56,962 bases of DNA from Epilinea sp044228875. Lineage in GTDB: Bacteria > Chloroflexota > Anaerolineae > Epilineales > Epilineaceae. How positions within the stretch are numbered: position 1 is the stretch's first letter; each line of letters starts with the position of its first letter. Positions 1 through 10,138 of the stretch are shown here, piece after piece. The notes beneath the pieces were generated by a model. It saw nothing but the letters and a program-made list of their open reading frames with translations. It did no database searches and was not told where the DNA came from. The position numbers were made by a program, and so were the translations under genes. The stretch lies in contig JBGAUA010000006.1 of assembly GCA_044228875.1 (NCBI GenBank), positions 1 to 56,962 of the forward strand, given 5' to 3'.

Positions 1-37
1 TGGAAGGGTCGGAGGCTACGATCGGGGAGACCCTTGA
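1..37 (+). CDS. possible 3' end of a type II antitoxin (partial)
   Basis: One frame is open from the window edge to a TGA at 35-37, whose last base is the A of the MazF ATG (TGATG overlap). Antitoxin genes usually lie just upstream of mazF and are translationally coupled to it, so this tail could be the antitoxin. Only eleven residues are visible, ending Arg-Gly-Asp-Pro, and no family can be recognised. The call rests on position alone. Confidence 0.3.
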   Translation, partial: GRVGGYDRGDP

Positions 38-360
38 TGAAGCGTGGTGAGGTCTGGTGGGTGGATTTCGCCGGCGCACAGGGCGGCGAGATCCAGAAGC
101 GGCGGCCGGCGGTCATCCTCAGCAACGACCAGGCCAACCAACATCTCAACCGAGTCCAACTGGTTCCGCTCAGTTCGCGGGTGGAGCGCGTCTTCCCCAG
201 CGAGGCCTTGGTACAGCTGGATGGCCGCCCCTGCAAGGCCATGGCCGACCAATTGACCACAGCCAGGAAGACGCGTCTTCTCCGCCGGGCCGGCGAGCTG
301 CGAGCCGGCGACCTGGAAGCGGTAGAGCGGGCAGTGCGCTTGCAGCTGGGACTGAATTGA
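37..360 (+). CDS. MazF/PemK-family toxin (endoribonuclease)
   Basis: A 107-residue protein starting MKRGEVWWVDF, the usual opening of the MazF/PemK/CcdB barrel, followed by the KRRPAVILSND strand and loop that carries the conserved Arg-Pro of the active site. Family members cleave mRNA at short specific sequences and are held inactive by an antitoxin. The length is normal for the family. The ATG at 37 is preferred over a TTG at 34 because a GGGGAGA ribosome site lies at 24-30 and the upstream frame stops on the same ATG. The antitoxin itself is cut off by the window edge. The cleavage sequence cannot be predicted from this. Confidence 0.85.
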   Translation: MKRGEVWWVDFAGAQGGEIQKRRPAVILSNDQANQHLNRVQLVPLSSRVERVFPSEALVQLDGRPCKAMADQLTTARKTRLLRRAGELRAGDLEAVERAVRLQLGLN

Positions 361-392
361 CAGCGGACACCTCAGACCTCCCGCAAAAGACA

Positions 393-423
393 CCCCCTCT
401 CCCAGCCGTATTGGGAGAGGGGG
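393..423. terminator. perfect 12-bp hairpin between convergent genes, REP-like
   Basis: CCCCCTCTCCCA at 393-404 pairs exactly with TGGGAGAGGGGG at 412-423 around a 7-base loop, and is followed by a G-rich tail (GGGGTGAGGG). It sits between the 3' ends of mazF and the leftward NHL-VWA gene, so it could terminate both. The CCCTCTCCC/GGGAGAGGG sequence followed by GGGGTGAGGG resembles an intergenic palindrome dispersed in many GC-rich genomes. There is no T tract, so a dispersed repeat is as likely as an intrinsic terminator. Confidence 0.5.
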
Positions 424-443
424 CCGGGGGGTGAGGGCGTCCC

Positions 444-3400
444 CTACCTACACGGCAAGCTCACCGCGATCCGCCGATAGATCGCCGCCAGATCCTCACC
501 CGTGGGAGCCAGGAAGGCGTAGCTGCCGTCGCGGGCCAGGGCGCGCAGGAAGGCGGTGTCGGCGTCGGCGCCCAGGCCCACCGTAAACACCGAGACATCC
601 GAGGCCCGAGCCAGGGCGGCGAGCTGCAAGGCCCGCGCCTCGGTGCCCTCGCTGGGGCGGCCATCGGTCAACAGCACCACCGCGCGGCGCGAGCCGTCGC
701 GGCCGCGCGATTCCAGCTCGCCCAAGGACTTCTCCAGGCCCAGGTCGATGCGCGTGCCGTTGCCCAGCACCAGTTGGTCCAGGCGGCGGCTGACGGCATC
801 GAAGTCCTGGGTGATCACGTACTCCCGCCGCGCCTGGCCGTCGAAGCTCACCAGGCCCACCCGGTCCGTGCGTGGCGCCATCTCGGTCAGCAGGCCGCGC
901 GCCGCGGCCACCGCGGCCGCCAGCTTGGTGCCCTGCATGGAAATGGAGCTGTCCAGGGCCAGCACCAGGTCAACCCCCGCCTGGCTCTTGACCAGACAGG
1001 CCTCCTTCAGGACCAGCGGCAGGTAGACCGTTCCCGGCACGGGAGGCGGCGTGGGCGAGGCCGGACCCAGCACCAGCACCTGGGGTACGGGGAAGTCAAA
1101 GCTGTAGCGCCGGCCGTCCGCCGTATAGCTGGCTGAGGCCAGACGGTTGGTGGGCAGGCGGCCCGCATGCAGCGGCGTCACCTTGAGGCTGAAGCGCAGC
1201 CCCCCCGCCGGCGCCACCGGCAACTGCCACGTCACCGAGCTGCTGTCCTGGGCGGCGGCAGGCGGCTGGATCGAGGCCGGGTCCAGGCGCACATCGGTGC
1301 TTGCCTCGTCGCGCACCGTCAGGTCAGTGGCAACCACCTCACCCACCGTTCCGCTGAGCTGGCTGTAGATGGCGTTCAGCTGGTCCGCCGATGGGGCGAA
1401 AAAGTAGCGCTCGGGCCCGCCGGCCATCGTCACGAGCAGCTCCGTGACCACGTCGTCGCCGAGGCCGACGACGTATACCAGCGCGCCCCGGCCCCGTGCG
1501 CGGGCCGCCGTGCGCAAGGCGTCGATATAGGGCTGGCCCTCGCGGGTGGGTTTGCCGTCCGTCATCAGGAGCAGAACCGGCATGGCCCCTGGCCGGCCGG
1601 CCTCCGCCAGGTGGTCCAGGGCCCGCTCCATGGCCGTGCCGATATCTGTGCTGCCGTCGGAGCGGATGCTGTCCAGGACGGCGCGCAAGGCCGCGCCGTC
1701 CCCGGTCAGGGGCTGGTCCAGCGACACCAGGTCTGAGAAGGAGACCAGGCCGGCGCGGTGGCGCGTGAGGTCCAGCTGGGAGACGAAGCGACTGGCCGCC
1801 GCCCGCGCCGCGTCCAGCTTGAGGCCGCTCATCGAACTGGAGCGGTCCAGCACCAGCATGATGTCCGCCTGCCGCTGCGTACCCGGCCGGCATTGGATGT
1901 CCAGGCCCAGCTCGATGGACACCGATTCCCCGAGGGTGACGATGTCCGGCGCGGCGCGCTTGCTGCCCGTCACCGTGCAGGGCGGCGTGGCCGGTGGGGT
2001 GGCCGTGGGCGGCGGGCCGCCCCCGGCCGGGTCGTAGACGAAGATGGACTCCGACGCCGCGTCGATGGCGTAGAGGCGCCCGCCGGCGCCGGCGGCGATG
2101 TCGCGCAACCTCACGTGGTCGCGGCCGGGCGCCGGGTCCGCCTGGATGAGGCCCAGCGGGGCGCCCGCGGCATTGAAGGCTGCGATCCGCCCGTCGGCCC
2201 GGAGGACATGGACGGTCCCGTCGGGTGCCACGGTGATGCGCTCGCCGCCCTGGTCGGGGGCGATCTCCCAGCCGCCGATGCGACGGCCCGTGGCGGCCTC
2301 GAAGCGGTGGACCAGGCGGTCGGCGCCGCCCACGCCCCAGAGCGAGCCGTCGGGTCCCCGGTCCAGGTCGTTCAACCAGCCGTAGGGCGCGTCGGCGGGG
2401 CGATGGGTCCGGATGGGGTCGCGCCGCGACGGATCCTGGTCGAAGACCGTCAGCTGGCGGCGCATGGCGTCGGTGGCGTAGACCGCGCCGCCGTCGGCGG
2501 CCAGGCCCAGGCCGCTCAGGCAGTCGCAGGCCTTGTCCCACACCCGTGCACCCGCGGCCGTCAGCTTGCGCAAGCCCACCGCGCCCTGCACTGGGGCCGA
2601 GGCCACATAGACCGTCCCGTCAGCCGCCACGGTCAGGTCTTCACCGCCGCCCAGGTCCAGCACAGCGTTCGGGCGGCCGTCGGCAGCCGCCAGGCGGCGG
2701 ACCGCGCCGAGACCCGCGTCGATGATCAGCACCGAGCCGTCCGGCGCCACATCCAGAGCGGCGGGCGACAGGAAGCTTGAATGGTCCAAGGGCCGGGCCA
2801 TGCTGGCGGCCAGCAGGCGGCCGCCGCCCAGATCAAGCTGCCGCAGGCCTTGGCGGCCGTCGGGGGATCCGCTGCCGCTGGTGATGGCCAGGCGCGAGCC
2901 GCCCACCGCCAGGCCACGTGCCGGGGCGAAGGACTCCCCGGCCGGCGGCAGGTCGGCTTGGCGGTCACCAGCGGCGCCGAAGACGGCGACGCGGTCGAGG
3001 ATCCCGCCGGCCACATCCGAGGGGTACAACACCAGCAGGCGACCCGTGGCGGCATCCGCGTCTACGGCGCGGGCCCCGTTCAAAGGCAGCACCCGGTCCA
3101 CCGGCAGCCCGCCGGCGCTGAAGACCTGCAGGCGGCCGTTGCCCGCGTCCACCACGGCGACGCGGCCGTCCGGCATGACCGCCAGGTCCTCCGGGTACTC
3201 CATCTGTCCCGTCGAGGAACCGGTGTCGCCCCAGCCGCCGAGCCAGGCGCCGCTGGGGCTGAAGCGGTCGATGAAGCCCCAGGGCAGCCGGCTGAGCACG
3301 TAGACCTCGCCGCTGCCGGGCGCCACCGCCACGGCATGCGGTGCGAAGCCGAAGTTGGGTCCGCCGGAGCGCCACTGCCCGACGGGGCTGCCGTTGAGAC

Positions 3401-3821
3401 GGAAGATGGCCACGCGGCGGTTGCCGCTGTCCACCACGTAGACGCGGTCGCGGCCCAGGTCAACGGCCAGATCCCGCGGGGCGCGCAACGCGGCGACCCC
3501 GTCGCCGCGCCCCCCGAAGCTGCTCAGGACCGTGCCAGAGGCATCGATGGTCACCACCCGGTCATGGCCCGTGTCGGCCACCAGGAAGCTGCCGCCGGCA
3601 CCGGCGGCCACGCCGCCGGGGTCCAACAGGCTCTCCGGCGCATGGCCGCCGCTCCAGACGGCGCTGCGCGACCAGGACTGGCCGCCCGATTGCGCACGCA
3701 GCGCTGTCGCGGGGCCTTCGGGGGCCGCGGCGAGCGTCAGGCCGAGAGCGGCGAGTAGGAGCGACAGGGCGCCGGGGCGCGGTGACGGAGGTGACAGGGC
3801 TTCGTGGGCAGGTGGCATCAT
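444..3821 (-). CDS. secreted NHL beta-propeller protein with two VWA domains
   Basis: A 1125-residue protein. An N-terminal hydrophobic stretch (about residues 18-34) acts as a signal peptide. Residues 55-590 hold repeated NHL-type strands (for example VADTGHDRVV, VVDSGNRRVAIF). A short Thr/Pro linker follows near 597. VWA1 starts near 650 with the MIDAS motif DRSSS and later the strand LLLMTDGKP. Residues 932-942 read VYLPLVLKEAC, just before VWA2 (DSSIS near 955, VVLLTDGRP). MIDAS-type VWA domains bind ligands through a metal ion. The start is the ATG at 3821, or 3818, with GAGG upstream; longer readings run into the VanZ gene. A paralogue with the same domain order begins at 53893. A ligand or adhesion role is inferred and no partner is known. 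Confidence 0.8.
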   Translation of the reverse strand: MMPPAHEALSPPSPRPGALSLLLAALGLTLAAAPEGPATALRAQSGGQSWSRSAVWSGGHAPESLLDPGGVAAGAGGSFLVADTGHDRVVTIDASGTVLSSFGGRGDGVAALRAPRDLAVDLGRDRVYVVDSGNRRVAIFRLNGSPVGQWRSGGPNFGFAPHAVAVAPGSGEVYVLSRLPWGFIDRFSPSGAWLGGWGDTGSSTGQMEYPEDLAVMPDGRVAVVDAGNGRLQVFSAGGLPVDRVLPLNGARAVDADAATGRLLVLYPSDVAGGILDRVAVFGAAGDRQADLPPAGESFAPARGLAVGGSRLAITSGSGSPDGRQGLRQLDLGGGRLLAASMARPLDHSSFLSPAALDVAPDGSVLIIDAGLGAVRRLAAADGRPNAVLDLGGGEDLTVAADGTVYVASAPVQGAVGLRKLTAAGARVWDKACDCLSGLGLAADGGAVYATDAMRRQLTVFDQDPSRRDPIRTHRPADAPYGWLNDLDRGPDGSLWGVGGADRLVHRFEAATGRRIGGWEIAPDQGGERITVAPDGTVHVLRADGRIAAFNAAGAPLGLIQADPAPGRDHVRLRDIAAGAGGRLYAIDAASESIFVYDPAGGGPPPTATPPATPPCTVTGSKRAAPDIVTLGESVSIELGLDIQCRPGTQRQADIMLVLDRSSSMSGLKLDAARAAASRFVSQLDLTRHRAGLVSFSDLVSLDQPLTGDGAALRAVLDSIRSDGSTDIGTAMERALDHLAEAGRPGAMPVLLLMTDGKPTREGQPYIDALRTAARARGRGALVYVVGLGDDVVTELLVTMAGGPERYFFAPSADQLNAIYSQLSGTVGEVVATDLTVRDEASTDVRLDPASIQPPAAAQDSSSVTWQLPVAPAGGLRFSLKVTPLHAGRLPTNRLASASYTADGRRYSFDFPVPQVLVLGPASPTPPPVPGTVYLPLVLKEACLVKSQAGVDLVLALDSSISMQGTKLAAAVAAARGLLTEMAPRTDRVGLVSFDGQARREYVITQDFDAVSRRLDQLVLGNGTRIDLGLEKSLGELESRGRDGSRRAVVLLTDGRPSEGTEARALQLAALARASDVSVFTVGLGADADTAFLRALARDGSYAFLAPTGEDLAAIYRRIAVSLPCR

Positions 3822-3883
3822 GGCTTCTGGTTCCTCGGGACAGGGGGCGTGGGACAAGGTAGAACGCTGTGGCGCGATGGGGG

Positions 3884-4258
3884 TTATTGACGATCCGGTC
3901 GCCGGCGCCGCAGGGTGGCCAGCGCTGCCAGAGCGCCCAGCCCGTCGATCACCACGTCCCGCGTCCGCCCTGTGCGCCCCGGCACGAAGGTCTGATGCCA
4001 TTCGTCGCTGGCCGCCCACAGCAGGCAGATGGCCAGGGCCTGCGCCTGGGCCGCCCCCGAGGGGCGCCCCTCGGGGGCCAGGGCCCGCAGCCAGAGCCGC
4101 AGGAGCACGGCATAGGCCAGGGCATGCAGGCTCTTCTTTACCATGAAGTCCATCCAACCAGCGCCCACCTGCGGGAGGTTCGGCCGGTCGCTGAAGGCGT
4201 AGATGAGGGCCATCCAGGCCAGGGGAGGCAGAGTACGGGCGGCCATCGGCGGCGTCAC
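3884..4258 (-). CDS. VanZ-family membrane protein
   Basis: A 124-residue protein with the VanZ signature DEWHQTFVPGRTGRTRDVVI near residues 83-102, preceded by two or three hydrophobic segments and followed by a last one with an Arg-rich end. VanZ-like proteins are small integral membrane proteins. The founding member gives low-level teicoplanin resistance, but the biochemical role of most is unknown. The GTG start overlaps the stop of the upstream glycosyltransferase by four bases (GTGA), which implies translational coupling in a glmS-GT4-VanZ operon. An ATG at 4246 is an alternative start. Confidence 0.8.
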   Translation of the reverse strand: MTPPMAARTLPPLAWMALIYAFSDRPNLPQVGAGWMDFMVKKSLHALAYAVLLRLWLRALAPEGRPSGAAQAQALAICLLWAASDEWHQTFVPGRTGRTRDVVIDGLGALAALATLRRRRPDRQ

Positions 4259-5480
4259 GGGCGTTCACCCGCGTACAGGTCCAGGACCGCCGGCGCCAGG
4301 AGCGACCAGCGAAAGTGCTCCCGCACCCGCGCCTGCGCCCCGGCCGCTAGGCGCGTCCGCAGGGCGGCATCGTCCAGCAGGTTGCTCACCGCCGCGGCGA
4401 AGGCCGCGGCGTCGCCCGGTGGGACCAGCCTGCCGCTCTGCCCGTCCACGATGACCTCCGCGCTCTGCCCCACGGCCGAGGCCACCACCGGCATGCCTGC
4501 CGCCAGCAGCTCCAGCAACTTGACGGAGGACTTGGTGCGGTTGACGAGGGTGTCGTCGAAGGGGTACAGGGCCAGGTCGGCGCTGGCCATGAGCGCGGCC
4601 AGCTGCGTCGGTTCCACCCAGCCGCGGTCGTCGATAGCGCCTTCCAGACCGCGCGCGGCGGCCAGACCCGGCAGACACCGCTCCTCCTGGAAGAGTCCCT
4701 GTCCGGCCACCAGCAGGCGCGTCTCGGGATGCCGCCGGCGAACGGCGGCCAGGACATCCAGCAGGAAGTCCAAGCCGAACTCGAAGAAGCGGGTGTAGAG
4801 GAGGAGGCTTGGGGATGGTGGCGGATCTGCGGCTTGCGGCCCCACGCTCTCGGCCTCCTCCTTCAAGGCTGCCGGGAGAGCCGGAGGCAAGGCGTCGTCG
4901 ATGGCGTTGGGCAGGTAGAGGACGCGGGTGGGCGGGACACCCAAGGACCAGGCGAGGGTTTCGAGAGCGCGGCTGGCCACGGTCACGGCGTCGGCGTGGC
5001 GTCCGAGGCCCGCGCGCTCCTGCCAGGCGAAGAAGCGCCGCTGCCAGGCGGGGTAGGGTTCGAGGTCGTTCCAGCCGCCGGCGCCTTCCCAATCGTCGGT
5101 GTCCAGGACGAGGCGCGGTGCGGTGCGTCCGGCAAGGCGGCGCCGGAGGCGCAGCAGGAAAAGGGCCAGATGGCTGTACGCCTTGGGCTTGAAGGCATGG
5201 ACGACGTCGGGCCCTAGAGCCAAGGCAAGGCGGGCCATGCGGACGGCGACCAGCAGGTGGCCGATGCCCGGCAGGCCCAGGCCACTGAGGGAGACGTTGA
5301 CCAGGCGCAGGCCTGGCACCTCGTCCTCCCAGGACCGATTGGCCTCCTCGGGCCGCTGCCAGGGCGGCATGATGACGGTGACCTCGTGCCCCAAGCGCGA
5401 CAGGGCGCGCGCAAGGGGCAGGGCCCTTGCGCGCATGGTGCCCTTGGGCGCGAGGCCGAAAGGCCCCAGGAAGACCAGCC

Positions 5481-5484
<4 letters not shown>
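4255..5484 (-). CDS. GT4-type glycosyltransferase
   Basis: A 409-residue GT-B glycosyltransferase. The N-terminal domain begins MRLVFLGPFGLAPKGTMRAR, a first Rossmann strand followed by a Gly-containing nucleotide-sugar loop. The C-terminal domain holds LLVAGQGLF, then KLLELLAAGMPVVAS and AEVIVDGQSGRLV, which are characteristic of family GT4. These enzymes transfer a sugar from a nucleotide donor to a lipid, glycan or protein acceptor. Donor and acceptor cannot be read from sequence. The ATG at 5484 overlaps the glmS stop by four bases (ATGA), so the gene is co-translated with glucosamine-6-phosphate synthase. An amino-sugar donor is a reasonable but unproven guess. Confidence 0.85.
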
Positions 5485-7331
<1,847 letters not shown>

Positions 7332-8014
7332 GGATCCCTCTCCAGTTCGTTGGCGCCGCGGACCACCGACTGTCGGCCGGCACGGCGTGGCTGGGGGCCG
7401 CCCCGCCAGACCCGTGGACGACAGGCGCCACGCGCCGCGTCGCCCCATCGATCGGGGACGGCCTTGAACTGGCACCGCCGGCCTCTTGTCCCAACGGTCA
7501 CCCGCTGGTTTTGCGGTCGGCTCTGGTCTGCGCCAAGGCATCGCGCAGGGTTGGAGAGGGTCGTACCAGGGGCCGTGCCAGGCCCCGGAGGCATCCACCG
7601 ATCGATCGATCTTCACGGCGCTTGCGCCGCTTGGCCCGGAGCGTCCGGGAACCTCCACCTCGTCACCTCCCCCGCTCCGCCGACGGCCGCCACCCGCCGG
7701 AAAGATGTCGCGCCGTCTCAGGGGGGCGAGACCCCCGAAGCCGGGCGCGGCGCGCTGGGGAGACCTGGTGCTCGTCTGCCCTCTGTCAGGATGTGATGTG
7801 GATCGCTGGGCGGCTCCTTGGCGGCGCCGACGCATGGGCCAGTCCCTCGGCCCGGAAGAAGGAGATGATAGGGGGCGAGAACAGGGGCGGCAAGCGCTTC
7901 GCTTTGAACAGCGCGAGTATAGCCTGCCTGCGCCAGCATTGAGTGTCCGTCATGGACGTTGCGGGTCGACAAGGGCGTGGGGCCGCCAGATCGGGACCAA
8001 GGCGCCGCGCCGCT
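7332..8014. other. 683-base non-coding stretch upstream of glmS
   Basis: No reading frame here resembles a protein: all are rich in Arg, Pro and Gly with no domain, and none has a convincing ribosome site. It lies between the glmS start and the 3' end of the leftward lipoprotein gene. The only signal seen is a promoter-like pair at 7865-7893. If that is used, the glmS mRNA would have a leader of about 500 bases. I looked for the glmS ribozyme core and did not recognise it. Confidence 0.5.
7865..7893 (-). promoter_or_regulatory. candidate sigma70-type promoter for glmS
   Basis: On the minus strand TTGCCG (7893-7888), a 17-base spacer and TATCAT (7870-7865) match the -35 and -10 consensus at 4/6 and 5/6. 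Transcription would start near 7858 and run to glmS. In such a GC-rich genome this is above background but not conclusive. Confidence 0.35.
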
Positions 8015-9541
8015 TCAGCGCCCGGAAAGGATCCAACTCGGCCCGGACGCTGCCAGCCGCAACAGCGGCACCTCGCCTCCACCGACCAGGTCCTCCAGCC
8101 ACAGTCCCGTCTCGTCCGCGCGTGCCGCAAGCGTTCCGCCGGGAGCGATGGCCCAGTCGCCGGCGGCAGTGACGGAGCGCGCCAGGGGGCGGATACGCGG
8201 CGCGCCATCCGCCCCGTTGCCCGCCCGCAGGTCGATGGCGAGCAGACGGCGACCACCGGGATCCGCGGCGGCGGTCAACACCAGCAGCCGGCCGTCGGGC
8301 CGGGCGAAGACGGTCTGGGGGCGGCTCTCAGGCGGCAGCAGCCGATCCACCTGCAGGGGATCGTCCAAGGTAAGCAGCTGCAGGCCGGCGCCCGCCAGCC
8401 ATAGCGCGGGGCGGTCCGGCAGCCAGCCGACCGCTGCGGGGATCGGCAACGGCAGGTTCAGGATCCGCGGCGGGTCGACGCTCAAGTCCATGGCCAGCAG
8501 ATGGTCCTCGTCCGGCCTCTGCGCCGCATCGGGTTCATCCGCATCATCCGCGCGAGCCGGGCCGCGGGCCAGCAGCCAGCGCCCGTCGGCCGACCAACCG
8601 AGGGGCAGACCGCGGATGCCCATGTCCCGTGGCCGGCTGTCTCCCAGGCCCAGCAGGCGCAGCCGGCCGTCGGAATAGGCCAGGCGGCGGCCGTCGCGGG
8701 ACCAGACCAGGGCCTGGGCGGGCTGGGGGTCGACGATGGCGCTGCCGCCGCCCGGCAGGCGCAGGTGCAGGCCGCGTTGGCTGCTGAAGGCCACGGCTCC
8801 GGTAGCGCCCGCCGCGTACGTGATAACCCCCAGGTCCGGCGGGCTGAGCAGCTCCATGGGGCGGCCCGAACCCGGCAGGCGCCACAGCCCCGTGGGGCTG
8901 TCGGCCAGGAAGTAGAGATCGGCGGGCAGGATGCGCGGTGCCGCGGTGGCGGCGAACCGCCCGGCCCGGCCCGGTGCTGCGGGCGTTTCCTGGGGACGGA
9001 AGGCGGCCAGGGTGCCGGCGACGGAGGTAACGGCGCGTGGCGGCGTGGCCCGCGGCGCGGCGGTAGCCAGGATGATGGTCGGCCCGTCCTGGGCCACGTC
9101 AGGCCCGGGGGTGGGGGTAGGCCCCTGGACCAGCACCTGCACGGTGTTGCTGGGCGGCAGGTCCACGGCGAGCAGCCGGACATGGGCCTCGAAGGCGCGA
9201 GCTGCTTCGTAGCGGTGATCCAGTGTGAACACCCTGGCGGTCCGCCCTTCCACGCAGCCCTCGGCCGGCGCGATCACCACCTGGCCGTCGTCGCGGCTGT
9301 CGAGCACCCAGGCCACCGTGGGGCAGTCGAAGTTCGCGGCCTCGGGCGGCAACTCTCCAAGCAACCGCGCCGTGAACCGCACCTTTAGCGGCGCCGTTCC
9401 GCGCAACGGCTCGGCGCTGAGCTCCAGCCGCAGGGCGCCGGACGGGGCACCGGCATCCGGCGCAAGATCCGCGGACAAGTCCACCGGCTGGCAAGCGGCC
9501 AGAACGATGGCTGGAAGGAGGAGCCAGAACTGAACGCGCAT
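8015..9541 (-). CDS. lipoprotein with PKD-like and beta-propeller regions
   Basis: A 508-residue protein starting MRVQFWLLLPAIVLAACQPV. The LAAC lipobox predicts lipid attachment at Cys17 on the outer face of the membrane. Residues 35-140 resemble a PKD/Ig-like fold (AEPLRGTAPLKVRFTAR). A Thr/Pro-rich linker near 140-190 leads to a C-terminal region with repeated short strands such as LVWSRDGRRLAYSDGRL and LGWSADGRWLL, typical of TolB/WD40-like propellers. It resembles the lipoprotein at 28816-30081 in plan. The gene follows the YkgJ-type gene after 14 bases and has no clear ribosome site; a hairpin spans the junction. Function is unknown. Confidence 0.7.
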   Translation of the reverse strand: MRVQFWLLLPAIVLAACQPVDLSADLAPDAGAPSGALRLELSAEPLRGTAPLKVRFTARLLGELPPEAANFDCPTVAWVLDSRDDGQVVIAPAEGCVEGRTARVFTLDHRYEAARAFEAHVRLLAVDLPPSNTVQVLVQGPTPTPGPDVAQDGPTIILATAAPRATPPRAVTSVAGTLAAFRPQETPAAPGRAGRFAATAAPRILPADLYFLADSPTGLWRLPGSGRPMELLSPPDLGVITYAAGATGAVAFSSQRGLHLRLPGGGSAIVDPQPAQALVWSRDGRRLAYSDGRLRLLGLGDSRPRDMGIRGLPLGWSADGRWLLARGPARADDADEPDAAQRPDEDHLLAMDLSVDPPRILNLPLPIPAAVGWLPDRPALWLAGAGLQLLTLDDPLQVDRLLPPESRPQTVFARPDGRLLVLTAAADPGGRRLLAIDLRAGNGADGAPRIRPLARSVTAAGDWAIAPGGTLAARADETGLWLEDLVGGGEVPLLRLAASGPSWILSGR

Positions 9542-9558
9542 GAGCTAACGATAGCTCA
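9541..9558 (-). promoter_or_regulatory. hairpin joining a stop codon to the next start codon
   Basis: In the mRNA the sequence is UGAGCUA-UCGU-UAGCUCA followed by UG: a perfect 7-bp stem with a 4-base loop. Its first three bases are the stop codon of the YkgJ-type gene and its last base is the A of the lipoprotein AUG. No Shine-Dalgarno sequence precedes this AUG. This suggests translation by reinitiation or control by the hairpin; it could also be chance. Confidence 0.4.
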
Positions 9559-10074
9559 GGCAGCCCCCCACACGGCGATCTCCTCCACGGAGATCAGCGG
9601 CCCCTGACCGATGCCCGGGCAGCGCAAAGCCTCCCACTCCCAGGTGGCGGCGTCGGTGAGCAGCTCCGGCCAGAAGGGGTAGCGGCGGCATTGCGCCGGT
9701 CGCGCCTCATAGACCCGGCAGCGCAGATCCTCGCCCAGAAAGGGACAGGCGCCGTCGGGCCCGTCGACCAGACGCAAGGCGCCGCGAACGTTGACCATCC
9801 AGCGGCGGCGGAAGGCGGCCTGCCCCATCGCCAGGGCCGCGGCCATCGCCCGTGCTTCCGCCCGATCCAGACGCACCTGCCCGGGCCGGCTGCAGCAGGC
9901 GCCGCAATCGGGCTGGCAGGCGAAGCGAAGGCCGGCGGCGGTGAAGGTCGGCGGGCGGCGCTGGGGAGCGGGAGCTGGCGGCTTGAGAGGGAAGGGAGCT
10001 GGCATGGGGAGATGATAGGCCGTGCGGGCAAGGATCCGCTGGGTCAGGCGATCGAGGAGCGCCTGTGCATGCAT
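9556..10074 (-). CDS. YkgJ-family cysteine-cluster protein
   Basis: A 172-residue protein with FACQPDCGACCSRPG near residues 51-65 (a CxxxCxxCC cluster) and later Cys residues in GACPFLGEDLRCRVYEARP and QCRRYPFWPE. This spacing defines the YkgJ/CxxCxxCC family (formerly UPF0153), thought to bind zinc or an iron-sulfur centre; its biochemical role is not established. It lies between a phosphoesterase gene (64 bases upstream) and the propeller lipoprotein (14 bases downstream), probably in one transcription unit. Confidence 0.8.
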   Translation of the reverse strand: MHAQALLDRLTQRILARTAYHLPMPAPFPLKPPAPAPQRRPPTFTAAGLRFACQPDCGACCSRPGQVRLDRAEARAMAAALAMGQAAFRRRWMVNVRGALRLVDGPDGACPFLGEDLRCRVYEARPAQCRRYPFWPELLTDAATWEWEALRCPGIGQGPLISVEEIAVWGAA

Positions 10075-10138
10075 CCCCCAATGGTCGCTGCAACCGATTG
10101 ATGGTCAGTTGCCGGCGAAGTCGGCCCGTCTCGGCCCC

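Noticed and set aside
3822..4268. Longer start for the NHL-VWA protein at 4268
   Set aside because: It would cover the VanZ gene in another frame and put 149 non-secretory residues ahead of the signal peptide.
7332..7700. glmS ribozyme upstream of glmS
   Set aside because: The conserved core was not recognised near the start codon, and the ribozyme is mainly known from Firmicutes. A covariance search would be needed to exclude it fully.
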